Counted from the stretch's first letter, positions 46,876 to 58,198 are shown. The stretch is 64,000 nt of DNA from Pontibacter kalidii (GCF_026278245.1 NZ_CP111079.1:1986501-2050500); one strand, 5' to 3'. Notes: generated by a model not told the origin, from the sequence alone. Made by a program: numbers and translations.

Positions 46876-47609
46876 ATAAACCCACCCCTAGCCCCTCCGA
46901 GGAGGGGAATTCTTTAGCACCGGTCCCATCCACCCCTACCCTCCGAGGAGGACTACCCCTCCCCAGCCCTCCCCTAAGAACAGGGGAGGGAGCTATACTT
47001 GCTCCTTTCCCTGTCAGCTCGAGCAGGGCGAGAGATCTATCCGGAATTTCGGACGAAAGACTATGTGACTTAGGACAAAAGAGGCAAAGTAAAAATCACT
47101 TCCACTTATACTTGCTCCGTCGCTAAAGCAGTGGCTATCGAATCCGATCCCAGTCTTTCCGTTGAGCGCCTTGTGAGATTCCGGTGCCGCCTTGGCGGCA
47201 TTGCGACCGAAGGGTAGCAAAGGAAGGGAACACAGCGCGATGCGGGAAGACGAGCCCTCCCGGGCTGGAGGGCACCAAAGCCAGAAATGAAACGAGCTAG
47301 ATGTAAAGCAGTGGATGAACGGTAGCTATTAAGTATAGCTTGTGTCCAGTTGCAGGAAGCAGCGGCTAGAAGCGTAGAGCCAAAGTATAAAGTATGGCTC
47401 AAGTATAAAAGGCACGGGCTGCAAGCCCGCGCCAGCGAAAGGCCAGGGAGGCGGCTAAGGAAGTAAAGCCAAAGTTGAAGTATGGCTCTCCGAGCCAGTC
47501 AGGTTGCAAACCCGACACCATCGTAGGACACGAGTTGCAAACTCGCGCCAGCGATAGGATGAAATATAGCAGCGGCAAAGGCACAAGCGGACGCCTGCGC
47601 CAGAGAGGC
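46876..47609. repeat. Long non-coding repeat, copy 1
   Basis: About 730 bp composed of hairpin-prone blocks in the same order as the copy at 56263: AACCCACCCCTAGCCCCTCC, CCCTCCCCTAAGAACAGGGG, CCAGTCTTTCCGTTGAGCGCC, GACGAGCCCTCCCGGGCTGG, CACCAAAGCCAGAAATGAAA, TTGCAAACC and GAGTTGCAAACTC palindromes, and GGCACAAGCGGACGCCTGCG. No protein-like frame. Several AAGTATA words are interspersed. Confidence 0.75.
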
Positions 47610-47922
47610 GTTTTACTATGCGTGGCCTTCTTACTTCCCTCCTGCTATACTTTACCCCTACCCTGCAGGTGCCTCCCCTCTAGCAGCTACTTCTCCTATC
47701 ATTTCTCCGGGTTCTCTACTTTATATCATCTCAAACACCGCTTAGAAGTTATGGGTGCCGAAACACCAGGCTTTGTGCCAGTAGCTTCTCTTGCCTGCAT
47801 CGTTCTCCCTGCTGATCATGGTTTTACAGAAAAACAGAAATCATTTACACAATTTTCCGGATTGACAACACAATCGATACCCCTTAGTATAAACTTCTGA
47901 AACCGGGCAAACTGCAAATAAG

Positions 47923-50019
47923 ATGAACCACGAGCACCAGCACAATAAAAATCACCACCAACAGGCCACGGAGCAGAAAGACCAGGCAACCGAACGCTTG
48001 GAAGAAAAAGCGCTGCACGGCCACGAGCAAGCCATGCACGGCGATACACATCCGCCGCATGGTGAGCACGGACACGACCACCACCGCATGATGATCGCGG
48101 ACTTTAAGAAGCGCTTCTGGGTATCGCTGGTGCTGTCTGTGCCCGTTATCATTCTCAGCCCGATGGTGCAGCACATACTGGGTTTCTCCCTGGATGTTCC
48201 TTACAGCCTATACATCGCCTTTGTACTATCTTCTGTCATTTATTTCTACGGCGGCTGGCCTTTTTTAACAGGCTTAGCAGAAGAGGTGAAGAAAGGCGCG
48301 CCGGGCATGATGACGCTCATAGGGGTGGCCATCACGGTGGCCTACCTCTACAGCTCCGCCATCGTTTTCGGGCTGGAGGGAATGGACTTTTTCTGGGAGC
48401 TGGCCACGCTGATTGTGATCATGTTGCTGGGCCATAGGATCGAGATGCGCTCGGTGCTGGGCGCTTCCAAGGCGTTGGAGCTGCTGGTAAGTATGATGCC
48501 TGCTGAGGCCATGCTGATCCGCGACGGGGAAACAGTAAAAGTACCGATCGAGGAGCTGCAGAAAGGCGACCTGATATTAGTAAAGCCAGGCGAGAAAGTG
48601 CCCGCCGATGGCGTGGTGGAGGACGGGGAAAGCCACCTGAATGAAAGTATGCTGACTGGCGAGAGCAAGCCGGTGAAGAAAACCAGGGGCGAAAAAGTCA
48701 TCGGCGGCGCCATAAACGGCAACGGGGCGCTACGGATTCGGGTGGAGTTTACGGGCAAGGAAAGCTACCTCAACAAAGTGATCACCCTGGTGCAGGAAGC
48801 GCAGAAAACTAAGTCAGAGACGCAGCGCCTGGCCGACCGGGCTGCCAAATGGCTGACGTACGTGGCCCTAACGGCCGGCTTCGGCACCTTTGCCGTATGG
48901 CTTCTACTAGGCCAGAACCTGGCTTTTGCCCTGGAGCGGATGGTGACGGTAATGGTGATCTCCTGCCCGCACGCACTGGGGCTGGCAGTGCCGCTGGTGG
49001 TAGCTATCTCCACGGCTGTTTCGGCCAACAACGGCCTGCTTATCCGCAACCGAACTGCCTTCGAAAACTCCCGCAAGATCACCACCGTCATCTTCGACAA
49101 GACAGGCACCCTGACCCAGGGCTCCCATGAAATTGCCTCTGTCGTGCTTTTTGACAAGGCCATGGACGAGCAGGAAATGCTGCGCCTGGCCGCTGCTGTG
49201 GAGCAGAACTCGGAACACTTTATTGCCCAAAGTATACTTCGCAGGGCAAAGGAAGAAAGTATAACCGTGCCTCCTTCACAGGCATTTAACTACCTGCCGG
49301 GCAAAGGGCTCGAAGGTATGGTGGAAGGAAAAGACGTAAAAGTAGTGGGCCCGAACTACATCAGGGAATTCAACATCTCCGTGCCCGCCAGTCAGGCAGA
49401 GGAAGGCGTGGAAACAGTGGTGTACGTGCTGGTGGAAAAAAAGCCGGTTGGCTACATTACCATGCGCGACCAGATACGGGAAGAATCGGCTAAAGCCATA
49501 CAGGTACTGCAACAGCATGGCATCCGGAACCTGCTACTGACCGGAGACAACGAGCGGGTAGCTAAAAGCGTGAGCGACCACCTGCAGATGGATGGCTTCC
49601 TGGCCAACGTGCTGCCGCACCAGAAACAGGAGAAGGTAAAAGAGCTGCAGGCAAAAGGCGAGTTCGTGGCCATGACCGGCGACGGCGTGAACGACGCCCC
49701 TGCCCTGGCGCAGGCCGATGTGGGCATCGCCGTGGGCTCGGGCACTGACGTGGCCGCCGAAACGGCCGACATCATCCTGGTGAACAGCAACCCGCAGGAC
49801 ATCGCCTCGCTTATCCTTTTCGGCAAAGCCACCTATCGCAAAATGATTCAGAACCTGATCTGGGCCACCGGCTATAACCTGATCGCCCTGCCCCTGGCCG
49901 CAGGCGTGCTCTACCACCAGGGCATCATGGTCTCGCCCGCCGTGGGCGCTGCCCTGATGAGCCTGAGCACGGTGATCGTGGCCATTAATGCCCAGTTGCT
50001 GCGCAGGGAGATCAAGTAA
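47923..50019 (+). CDS. Copper-translocating P-type ATPase, CopB type
   Basis: 698 residues. His-rich cytosolic N terminus (residues 1-55), eight membrane helices, TGES actuator motif at 245-248, CPH in the transport helix at 348-350 (the CPH form marks Cu+/Ag+-exporting CopB enzymes), phosphorylation site DKTGT at 392-396, GDGVNDAPALAQADVGIAVG near the C terminus. The ATP-binding loop usually reading SEHP is SEHF at 430-433. Exports copper; ATG 47923. Followed 78 bp later by a Met-rich lipoprotein and on the opposite strand by a PepSY protein, a copper-handling cluster. Confidence 0.93.
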   Translation: MNHEHQHNKNHHQQATEQKDQATERLEEKALHGHEQAMHGDTHPPHGEHGHDHHRMMIADFKKRFWVSLVLSVPVIILSPMVQHILGFSLDVPYSLYIAFVLSSVIYFYGGWPFLTGLAEEVKKGAPGMMTLIGVAITVAYLYSSAIVFGLEGMDFFWELATLIVIMLLGHRIEMRSVLGASKALELLVSMMPAEAMLIRDGETVKVPIEELQKGDLILVKPGEKVPADGVVEDGESHLNESMLTGESKPVKKTRGEKVIGGAINGNGALRIRVEFTGKESYLNKVITLVQEAQKTKSETQRLADRAAKWLTYVALTAGFGTFAVWLLLGQNLAFALERMVTVMVISCPHALGLAVPLVVAISTAVSANNGLLIRNRTAFENSRKITTVIFDKTGTLTQGSHEIASVVLFDKAMDEQEMLRLAAAVEQNSEHFIAQSILRRAKEESITVPPSQAFNYLPGKGLEGMVEGKDVKVVGPNYIREFNISVPASQAEEGVETVVYVLVEKKPVGYITMRDQIREESAKAIQVLQQHGIRNLLLTGDNERVAKSVSDHLQMDGFLANVLPHQKQEKVKELQAKGEFVAMTGDGVNDAPALAQADVGIAVGSGTDVAAETADIILVNSNPQDIASLILFGKATYRKMIQNLIWATGYNLIALPLAAGVLYHQGIMVSPAVGAALMSLSTVIVAINAQLLRREIK

Positions 50020-50097
50020 AACCGGCTATACTTTGAGGAAAGGAAGGCCCTATACGTTGTAGCGCGCGTACATATAAAAATATAACTCCCTACAACT

Positions 50098-50580
50098 ATG
50101 AAAAACTTAATAGCACCAGCCATTTTCCTGCTTCTTCTAACAGCAAGCAGTTGTCAGCGGCAGGCAAGCGTGCAGGAGGTAATGGACTCCGAGTCACAGC
50201 GCAAAGAAGTATACGCCACCATTATGGATAACCCCGAGATGCGCCAGGAGATGATGCAGGCCATGCGCGCGCATCCGCAGGGCGGCATGATGATGGGAAG
50301 AAGCGGGATGGGCCAGGACCGCATGATGGGGGATACGACCATCATGATGAGCGATACCGTTATGATGGGTGGCATGAGCCGGGAAAACATGCGCACGATG
50401 ATGCAGCAAATGATAGCCGCCTGTGCCGAAGACTCGGCTAACTGCACCCAGATGGCGCAGATGATGACCCAGCACCGCCAGTTGATGCAGGGCATGATGC
50501 AGCAGATGCGCCAGAAAGGCATGATGGGTGAGAACTGCTACCAGCAGGCGATGAAGAATATGAGCAATACCACCAAATAA
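50098..50580 (+). CDS. Methionine-rich lipoprotein, likely copper-binding
   Basis: 160 residues with a lipobox at LLLLTASSC (lipidated Cys19). The mature part is exceptionally Met-rich (QEMMQAMRAHPQGGMMMG, MMGDTTIMMSDTVMMGG, MQGMMQQMRQ), with MxxM spacing typical of periplasmic Cu(I)/Ag(I) binding. Sits directly after the CopB ATPase gene, so a periplasmic or outer-membrane copper sequestration role is inferred. Not a recognised named family. Confidence 0.8.
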   Translation: MKNLIAPAIFLLLLTASSCQRQASVQEVMDSESQRKEVYATIMDNPEMRQEMMQAMRAHPQGGMMMGRSGMGQDRMMGDTTIMMSDTVMMGGMSRENMRTMMQQMIAACAEDSANCTQMAQMMTQHRQLMQGMMQQMRQKGMMGENCYQQAMKNMSNTTK

Positions 50581-50659
50581 AATACGACCTACCCCAGGCT
50601 TGAACACTACCAAAACCTTAGTTCGGGAGGGGCATCTTTAACCCAAAACACTTAGCAAA

Positions 50660-50929
50660 ATGACAGACGTAAGTACAGAGCATCCAGACAGACTACCTGC
50701 TGTTGAACTTCTGGAGCAGGGGCGCAGCATATCATTCAACAAAGACTGCCTGGGCGATGTAAGGGTGAGGCGTAGCGTGAACAATGGCCCCTGGGACACC
50801 CTGACGGAGCAGGCAAGGTCGCCGTACGTAGACCAGGATTATTTTCCGGCAGGCACTCATTTGCTGTATGAGGTGGAGCTGGAGCAGAACAATGAACGGA
50901 AGAAGTATGAGCTGGAGGTGTCGCTTTAG
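50660..50929 (+). CDS. Small hypothetical protein (89 residues)
   Basis: ATG 50660. Short soluble protein with ELLEQGRSISFNKDCLGDVRV and an all-beta look (WDTLTEQARSPYVDQDYFPA, then LLYEVELEQNNERKKYELEV). One Cys, no signal peptide. Possibly a third gene of the copper cluster by position, but nothing in the sequence shows metal binding. Confidence 0.6.
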   Translation: MTDVSTEHPDRLPAVELLEQGRSISFNKDCLGDVRVRRSVNNGPWDTLTEQARSPYVDQDYFPAGTHLLYEVELEQNNERKKYELEVSL

Positions 50930-50970
50930 AGAAATGCCCCCAACAGTGCTACCCGCCAGCCTGGGCCTGT

Positions 50971-51780
50971 CTAACCAGCCTTAAGTAGGCGCCTCTTGCC
51001 TTTTCTTGCAGACGGAGAGGATATAAAATACAGTACAAAGCCTGAGACCACCGTCATCAGGCCAAAAATGGAGAATGCCTTCAGCAGGATATTCCCGAAA
51101 TTATCCCGCCCCTCATAGTCCATGGTGTGCAGCATCCACAGGAAATCGAACACGCGCCATTGGTCGTGGCGAATGGATTGAAAGGTACCTAGTTCCGCCG
51201 CTACATAAGCTGTGCATTCGGCAGGCTGGCTGAGCGTGATGGCCCACACCGGAAGCGGTTTATGGCGGTACTCGTGGTGCGATCCCACTTCGGTCAGGTA
51301 CACCGCTTTTTCAACCTTGAACGGGCCTGCTAGCTGGCTTTTGGCAACGGCAATAGCCTGGGCTTCGGTAAGCGCGGGTAATAGGGAGCCGGTGGCGGCA
51401 TTTGCTAACTGCACTTTTATGTTGGAGGCTTGGCCTGCAGCGTGCGCTCCTGCCTCATGCGCTGCGTGGTCTGTACTTCCGGAAAAATAACGAAGCTGGT
51501 AAACTGGCTCCCCTCCCAGCTCAATTACCTGAATGGAAAGGATGGAATCTACCTGGCTCTCCGCCTTTAGCTTATCCAGCACCACCTGCGGCGAAACCAT
51601 ACTAACAGATGCAGGGATATGTCTCTTTTCTTTCCGCAGGTGATCCCCATGCACTTCGTCAATGTCATTCCAGCTGAAATACAGTCCACCGACTGTCCAT
51701 AAGAGGAATTGCACCCCAAGTATAAGCCCCAGATAGCGGTGCGATTTGCGGATATAGTACTGTTTGCTCCTTAGCTTCAT
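50971..51780 (-). CDS. PepSY-domain membrane protein
   Basis: 269 residues from ATG 51780 (MKLRSKQYYIRKSHRYLGLI); upstream codons to 51816 precede the usual start of this family. One N-terminal membrane helix, a PepSY-like periplasmic domain with a His/Ala-rich stretch (DHAAHEAGAHAAGQ), then a second helix near the C terminus (GLMTVVSGFVLYFIS). Related to the PepSY proteins that reduce Fe or Cu or act in ferric-siderophore uptake. Convergent with the copper cluster. Confidence 0.8.
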   Translation of the reverse strand: MKLRSKQYYIRKSHRYLGLILGVQFLLWTVGGLYFSWNDIDEVHGDHLRKEKRHIPASVSMVSPQVVLDKLKAESQVDSILSIQVIELGGEPVYQLRYFSGSTDHAAHEAGAHAAGQASNIKVQLANAATGSLLPALTEAQAIAVAKSQLAGPFKVEKAVYLTEVGSHHEYRHKPLPVWAITLSQPAECTAYVAAELGTFQSIRHDQWRVFDFLWMLHTMDYEGRDNFGNILLKAFSIFGLMTVVSGFVLYFISSPSARKGKRRLLKAG

Positions 51781-52160
51781 ATAACTAATATAGCGATTTA
51801 AGGAAATTACTTTCACTCAGGCAATATAGATTTTATGATAAGGAATCAAGTATGGAGGCTTCCTCCTGATCCATTGCAGAACCCATCCTTCGTTTCTGTT
51901 TAAAGTATGAAAACACCCCTCTTATACTTTTGCATCCGCTCTAATTTAAGTTTAGGATGAAAGTATAAGTCTCATCAGGCAAAGTATAAATCCCTGCCTA
52001 TCCTCTTCTCCGGCAAACACATTCGTGCTTTTTTTGATGTATAGATTTATTTTATGTTGTAGTTTTACCTAAAAATAAAGCCGAAGATCAGCAACACGGC
52101 CTCTGCACCTGCTCGGGCGGTGTGGCCTTCGCTTGCTGGAACCTTAACCTAAACCTGCAA
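51781..52160. other. Promoter-containing interval upstream of gnd
   Basis: 380 bp with several AAGTATA words. TACTTTTG at 51925-51932 matches TAnnTTTG but lies 229 bp before gnd; whether it serves gnd is unknown. No gene. Confidence 0.45.
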
Positions 52161-53579
52161 ATGAACAATACACTATACGAATTCGGAATGGTTGGCCTTG
52201 GCGTGATGGGCCGTAACCTGGCGCTTAACATGGCCGACCATGGCGTCGCGGTGATTGGCCTGGATCTGGACCCGGAAAAAGCCGGCGCGCTCGAAACAGA
52301 GGCCGGGGCAGGCAAACCGGTCCGTGGTACCACCTCCGCCGAAGAATTCGTGAAGTCGATACGCAGGCCGCGCGCGCTGATGCTGCTGGTGCCGGCGGGC
52401 AAGCCTGTGGATATGGTCATCGCCAGCCTGCTGCCCCTGCTGGAGCCGGGCGATATTATCGTGGATGGCGGCAACTCCTACTTCCCGGACACCGACCGTC
52501 GCGTCACGGAGCTGGCCGAGAAAGGGATCCACTTCTTCGGGATGGGGATTTCCGGGGGCGAGAAAGGCGCGCGTTTCGGCCCAAGCATGATGCCGGGCGG
52601 CAACCGCGAAGCTTACGAGCGGCTGCGCCCTACCTTCGAGGCCGTGGCCGCCAAGGTTAACGGCGAGCCATGCGTCACCTACCTGGGCAACGGCTCAGCG
52701 GGCAACTATGTAAAGATGGTGCACAACGGCATCGAGTACGGCATTATGCAGCTGATTGCTGAAACCTACGACCTGCTCAAGCGCGGGCTTAATTTTTCGG
52801 ATGAGGAGCTGCAAGCTGTTTTTGAGCAGTGGAACCAGACAGAGCTGCAATCTTTCCTGATCGAGATCACGGGCGAGATCCTCAAGAAAGAGGACGAAGT
52901 TACAGGCAAGCGCCTGGTGAGCGTGATCTCCGACAGGGCCCGCTCCAAAGGCACGGGCAAGTGGACCTCCCAGAATGCCATGGACCTGCAGGCGCCCGTT
53001 CCGTCCATTGATATGGCCGTGCTGATGCGCGACATGTCGAAGTATAAAGAGGAGCGCGTGGAGGCGGCCAAACTTTTACCAAACCATACGTTGGGGGCAA
53101 GTACAGTTGCTCAGCGAGACGAGCTTGTGAACCACCTGCGTAACGCTTTTTACTTTGCCATGGTGTCTACCTACGCGCAGGGCATGGCCCAGCTGCGCCT
53201 GGCGTCCGAGGCCTACAATTATGGCCTGCAACTGCAGGAGGTGGCCAAGATCTGGCGCGGTGGCTGTATTATCCGTGCCGTGTGCCTGGAGGATTTCCGG
53301 CAGGCGTACGATAAAAACCCTGAGCTGCCGAACCTCCTGCTGGACCCCAAAATCGGCAAAGACCTGCTGGACCGCCAGCAGGACATCAGAAGCATCCTGA
53401 AGCTGGCCATCGACAAAGGCATGCCCATGCCTGCCTTTATGGCCTCGCTCAGCTACTTCGACGCCTACCGCAGCGAAACTCTGCCGACGAACCTGATACA
53501 GGCACAGCGCGATTACTTTGGTGCGCACACCTACGAGCGCATCGATCAGGAGGGCCTTTTCCATACCCAGTGGAGCTAA
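52161..53579 (+). CDS. gnd: 6-phosphogluconate dehydrogenase (decarboxylating)
   Basis: Converts 6-phosphogluconate and NADP+ to ribulose 5-phosphate, CO2 and NADPH in the oxidative pentose phosphate pathway. 472 residues from ATG 52161 (MNNTLYEFGMVGLGVMGRNLALNMADHG), with the N-terminal NADP site GLGVMGRN and the helical C-terminal domain; GISGGEKGARFGPSMMPGG is the catalytic loop and KMVHNGIEYG follows it. First gene of gnd-zwf-pgl, all plus strand, so the three oxidative steps are encoded together. Confidence 0.96.
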   Translation: MNNTLYEFGMVGLGVMGRNLALNMADHGVAVIGLDLDPEKAGALETEAGAGKPVRGTTSAEEFVKSIRRPRALMLLVPAGKPVDMVIASLLPLLEPGDIIVDGGNSYFPDTDRRVTELAEKGIHFFGMGISGGEKGARFGPSMMPGGNREAYERLRPTFEAVAAKVNGEPCVTYLGNGSAGNYVKMVHNGIEYGIMQLIAETYDLLKRGLNFSDEELQAVFEQWNQTELQSFLIEITGEILKKEDEVTGKRLVSVISDRARSKGTGKWTSQNAMDLQAPVPSIDMAVLMRDMSKYKEERVEAAKLLPNHTLGASTVAQRDELVNHLRNAFYFAMVSTYAQGMAQLRLASEAYNYGLQLQEVAKIWRGGCIIRAVCLEDFRQAYDKNPELPNLLLDPKIGKDLLDRQQDIRSILKLAIDKGMPMPAFMASLSYFDAYRSETLPTNLIQAQRDYFGAHTYERIDQEGLFHTQWS

Positions 53580-53640
53580 CGTGCCTGCTTCGGGGTAGTC
53601 TTTTTAAAGCGGAAATACAAGATCTGAAGAATCCATACTT

Positions 53641-53648
53641 TACCTTTG
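53641..53648 (+). promoter_or_regulatory. -7 promoter box TACCTTTG before zwf
   Basis: Exact TAnnTTTG match 61 bp before ATG 53710, in the 130-bp gnd-zwf gap. It could give an internal transcript in addition to read-through from gnd. Confidence 0.5.
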
Positions 53649-53709
53649 CATAGCCACGGGCGGCTGAGACAGCTTTTTGCCGCCTTCAATACCTATTACA
53701 TAACACCTA

Positions 53710-55218
<1,509 letters not shown>

Positions 55219-55239
55219 AACCTAAACAAGGATAGCATC

Positions 55240-55968
55240 ATGGTAACCATTTTCAAAGATACCTCCTACCTGAGCCAACGAGCCGCCGAGTTGTTTGTAG
55301 ACGCAGCGCAGGAAGCAGTGCAGAAAAACGGGCGCTTTACCGTGGCCTTAACCGGCGGCTCCTCCCCCAAGGAGCTGTACCAGTTGCTGGCAAAGGCCCC
55401 TTACAAGGATCAGATGCCGTGGGAGCAAACCTACATTTTCTGGGGCGATGAGCGCTGGGTGCCTTTAACGGATGATCGCAGCAACGCCAAAATGGCCAAA
55501 GAGCTGCTGCTCGACAAAGTACCGGTACCGCAGGAACAGATCTACCCGATGTGGGAGGACATGGAGCCGCAAGCGTACGCGCAGAAGTATGAGCAGATCC
55601 TGAAAGATCATTTCAAAGGCCAGGTGCCTGCTTTTGATCTTATACTCTTAGGTATGGGAGATGATGGCCACACTGCCTCCTTATTCCCGCACACGGAGGT
55701 GCTGCAGGAGCAGTCGCGTTGGGTGCAGGCTTACTACCTGGAGCCACAATCGATGCACCGCATCACACTTACGGCGCCCCTCCTCAACCAGGCAAAAAGA
55801 ATTCTGTTCATGACCTTCGGGGAGAACAAAGCCAAGGCGCTGTACGAGGTGCTGGAGGGCGAAAGAAACCCGGAGGAATATCCCTCGCAGCTCATCAGGC
55901 CGCAACAGGGAGAAATCTACTGGTTTGTGGATGATAAAGCCGCCTCGCGGCTGGAGAAGTATAAATAA
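55240..55968 (+). CDS. pgl: 6-phosphogluconolactonase (DevB/SOL3 type)
   Basis: Hydrolyses 6-phosphogluconolactone, the step between Zwf and Gnd. 242 residues; ALTGGSSPKELYQLL (phosphate loop) near residue 36, FWGDERWVPLTDDRSN near 66-82, and GMGDDGHTASLFPHT near 138-152 are the family's signatures. ATG 55240, 21 bp downstream of zwf; a terminator follows. The three genes give a complete oxidative branch supplying NADPH. Confidence 0.95.
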   Translation: MVTIFKDTSYLSQRAAELFVDAAQEAVQKNGRFTVALTGGSSPKELYQLLAKAPYKDQMPWEQTYIFWGDERWVPLTDDRSNAKMAKELLLDKVPVPQEQIYPMWEDMEPQAYAQKYEQILKDHFKGQVPAFDLILLGMGDDGHTASLFPHTEVLQEQSRWVQAYYLEPQSMHRITLTAPLLNQAKRILFMTFGENKAKALYEVLEGERNPEEYPSQLIRPQQGEIYWFVDDKAASRLEKYK

Positions 55969-55978
55969 GCATGATCGG

Positions 55979-56012
55979 CAGCCTCTTCGTTTTACGGAGA
56001 GGCTGTTTTTTT
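55979..56012 (+). terminator. Terminator after pgl
   Basis: CAGCCTCT at 55979-55986 pairs with AGAGGCTG at 55998-56005, followed by TTTTTTT. Confidence 0.88.
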
Positions 56013-56262
56013 ATACTTTGGGATGAACATCCATCCGACAGCAATACAAAGTATAAAACGGGAAGTCCCTCCTGCCCTGCCTCTACCCAGAAAACAGGAG
56101 CGGGAGCTTTCAGTAGTATCGGGTCCAACCACCCCTGCCCCTCCTTAGCTTTTTCGAGGGCCCCTACCCCCAGGAGGGGGGGCTGAAATTGCTTTAGCGA
56201 AAGTATAGGTTTCATAGTCACTGGTATCGCGCGGACAGGTCACGACCTGTCCCTACAGATGT
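56013..56262. other. Intergenic interval with palindrome and partial repeat
   Basis: GGACAGGTCACGACCTGTCC at 56233-56252 is a perfect hairpin. Around 56070-56185 lie fragments resembling the long repeat's C-rich blocks. No gene. Confidence 0.5.
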
Positions 56263-56858
56263 AAACCCACCCCTTAGCCCCTCCGAGGAGGGGAATTATC
56301 CGCAGACGATTACATCCCCTTGCCCCCTTCAAAGGGAGACTACCCCGCCCCAACCCTCCCCTAAGAACAGGGGAGGGAGCTCTGTTCAAGTTCCGTCAGC
56401 AGCGGCTATCGAAATGATACCCAGTCTTTGGGTTGAGCGCCTATGCGAGTTTTTCCGGTGGCGAGCGTGAGCGAGTCATTGCGACGCAGGAGCAAAGGAA
56501 AAGCTCCCAGCGCGATGCCCTTATCGAGGGCCCCTACCCCCAGGACGAGCCCTCTCGGGCTTGAGAGCACCAAAGCCAGAAATGAAACGAGCAGGCTGTA
56601 AAGCTGAGGATCAGCGGGAGCTAGTAAGGATAGCTTGGTTAAGGTTGAAGGAAGCAGCGGCTAGGAAAGTATAAAGTATAGCCAGTGTATGAATCAGCAA
56701 GTATAAACTGGCAAGTATAAAAGTAATAGCCTAACTGAAGTGAAAGTGTGGCGTTTCAAGCCAGTCGGGTTGCAAACCAGACGCCATCGTAGGATACAAG
56801 TCTGAAGACCTGCACCATGAACAAGGCAAAGGCACAAGCGGACGCTTGCGCCAGGGAA
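56263..56858. repeat. Long non-coding repeat, copy 2
   Basis: About 600 bp matching copy 1 block by block: AACCCACCCCTTAGCCCCTC, CCCTCCCCTAAGAACAGGGG, CCCAGTCTTTGGGTTGAGCG, GACGAGCCCTCTCGGGCTTG, CACCAAAGCCAGAAATGAAA, GGGTTGCAAACC and GGCACAAGCGGACGCTTGCG. Same strand as copy 1, separated by about 8.6 kb. No open frame with protein-like sequence. Confidence 0.75.
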
Positions 56859-57006
56859 AGTATAAACCGGCAAGTATAAAGGTATAGCCCAAGTATAAGG
56901 TATGGCTTTTCAACCCTACAGAAGGTTGAAAACAAAGCATATATAGCTCCGATCAACCCAAAAACAGGAAGCACGTTTAAGCACTTGAACCTAAAGACCT
57001 ATCCCT

Positions 57007-57798
57007 ATGAGCTTTATCTTTACCCACACGCTGCACCTTGCTCTTTCTATACTTTGTGCCTTCTCTCCGCCCACAGCCACTCAGTCCGATGGAATATTAC
57101 GAACCGGGCAGAAAGCACAGCAGCAGGAGGCGCTGAAGGGGGCCTGGCAGCTGACCTCCGGCGCAGGCCAGTTTGCTACCCTGCCAAAAGGCGCCACGGC
57201 CGTGGCCATGCTGGAGGACGGTTACTTCACCGTGGCCTACTTCAGCGAAGCAGACAGGAAGTTTATCGGCACCTTTGGCGGCACCTATACATTAAAGGAC
57301 GGAAAGCTGACGCAGCAGCTCGAGTATAATACCTTGGATTCGGCCGTGGTGGGCACCTCCAACACACTTGATTATACTTTGCAGAACGGGCAGCTGCAGC
57401 TAAGCGGCGATAACCTGAAGCAGACCTGGGCCAGGACAGACAAAAACACAGCCTCGCCACTGGAAGGCGCCTGGCGCATCACCGGCCGCGCCGGACAGGA
57501 TGGCAAAGTGAACCCGATCCATACCACCGGCCCGCGAAAAACACTCAAGATCCTTTCCGGCGACCGCTTCCAGTGGATTGCCTTTAACACCGAGACTAAG
57601 GAGTTCTCCGGCACCGGCGGCGGCACGTATACCGCCGAAAACGGAACGTACACCGAGCACATCGAGTTCTTCTCCCGCGACTCCAGCCGCGTGGGGGCCA
57701 GCCTCAGTTTCGACTTTGAAGTACGGGACGGCAAGTGGCACCACAGCGGCACCAGCAGCACCGGCAAGCCCATCAACGAAGTATGGGAGCGCCTGTAG
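57007..57798 (+). CDS. Secreted protein with two tandem lipocalin-like domains, unknown
   Basis: 263 residues. N-terminal hydrophobic segment (HTLHLALSILCAFSPPTATQ) suggests export. Two internal repeats align: LKGAWQLTSGAGQ, FGGTYTLKDGKLTQQLEY (residues about 40-140) and LEGAWRITGRAGQ, GGGTYTAENGTYTEHIEF (about 155-263), each ending in a GQL/GKWHHSG strand. The pattern resembles lipocalin-like or DUF-type beta-barrels. Ligand unknown; no operon partner visible. Confidence 0.75.
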   Translation: MSFIFTHTLHLALSILCAFSPPTATQSDGILRTGQKAQQQEALKGAWQLTSGAGQFATLPKGATAVAMLEDGYFTVAYFSEADRKFIGTFGGTYTLKDGKLTQQLEYNTLDSAVVGTSNTLDYTLQNGQLQLSGDNLKQTWARTDKNTASPLEGAWRITGRAGQDGKVNPIHTTGPRKTLKILSGDRFQWIAFNTETKEFSGTGGGTYTAENGTYTEHIEFFSRDSSRVGASLSFDFEVRDGKWHHSGTSSTGKPINEVWERL

Positions 57799-57980
57799 CG
57801 CTACCCAAAAAGACACCCGGATTCATACTTATTTGGCGTGCAGGCGCAGTGGCCGAAAAAATAAATAAGTGATTTTAATCCGCTTAAAAATGGCTTTGTA
57901 AAATATTTATCGTACATTGTAAGAAATAATGAACAAATACACCGCCATTTATGTAGTAGGTGTATAATAATCAACATAAT

Positions 57981-58172
57981 ATGAATCAAGGAACAGTAAA
58001 ATTCTTTAATGACTCGAAAGGGTTTGGGTTTATTAAGGAAGCAAATTCAGATCAGGAGTACTTCGTACACGTATCAGGTTTGGTACACGAGATCAAAGAA
58101 AATGACGAGGTAACTTTTGACCTGCAAGAAGGTAGAAAAGGACTAAACGCGGTTAACGTTAAGCGTGCTTAG
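57981..58172 (+). CDS. Cold-shock protein (CspA family)
   Basis: 63-residue single cold-shock domain from ATG 57981 (MNQGTVKFFNDSKGFGFIKE). RNP1 KGFGFI and RNP2-type YFVHVSG are intact, so it is a single-strand nucleic acid-binding chaperone. The upstream 120 bp is AT-rich non-coding and may act as a regulatory leader, though I cannot define its structure. Terminator at 58199. Confidence 0.93.
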   Translation: MNQGTVKFFNDSKGFGFIKEANSDQEYFVHVSGLVHEIKENDEVTFDLQEGRKGLNAVNVKRA

Positions 58173-58198
58173 TTTTAACATACAAGTTATCCTAAAAG

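Noticed and set aside
47475..47900. Plus-strand frame overlapping long repeat copy 1
   Set aside because: Cys/Pro/Leu-rich translation of a non-coding repeat; the equivalent frame is not kept in copy 2.
56640..56900. AAGTATA-dense stretch considered as a CRISPR-like array
   Set aside because: Spacing between words is irregular, no repeats longer than the word itself, and no cas genes.
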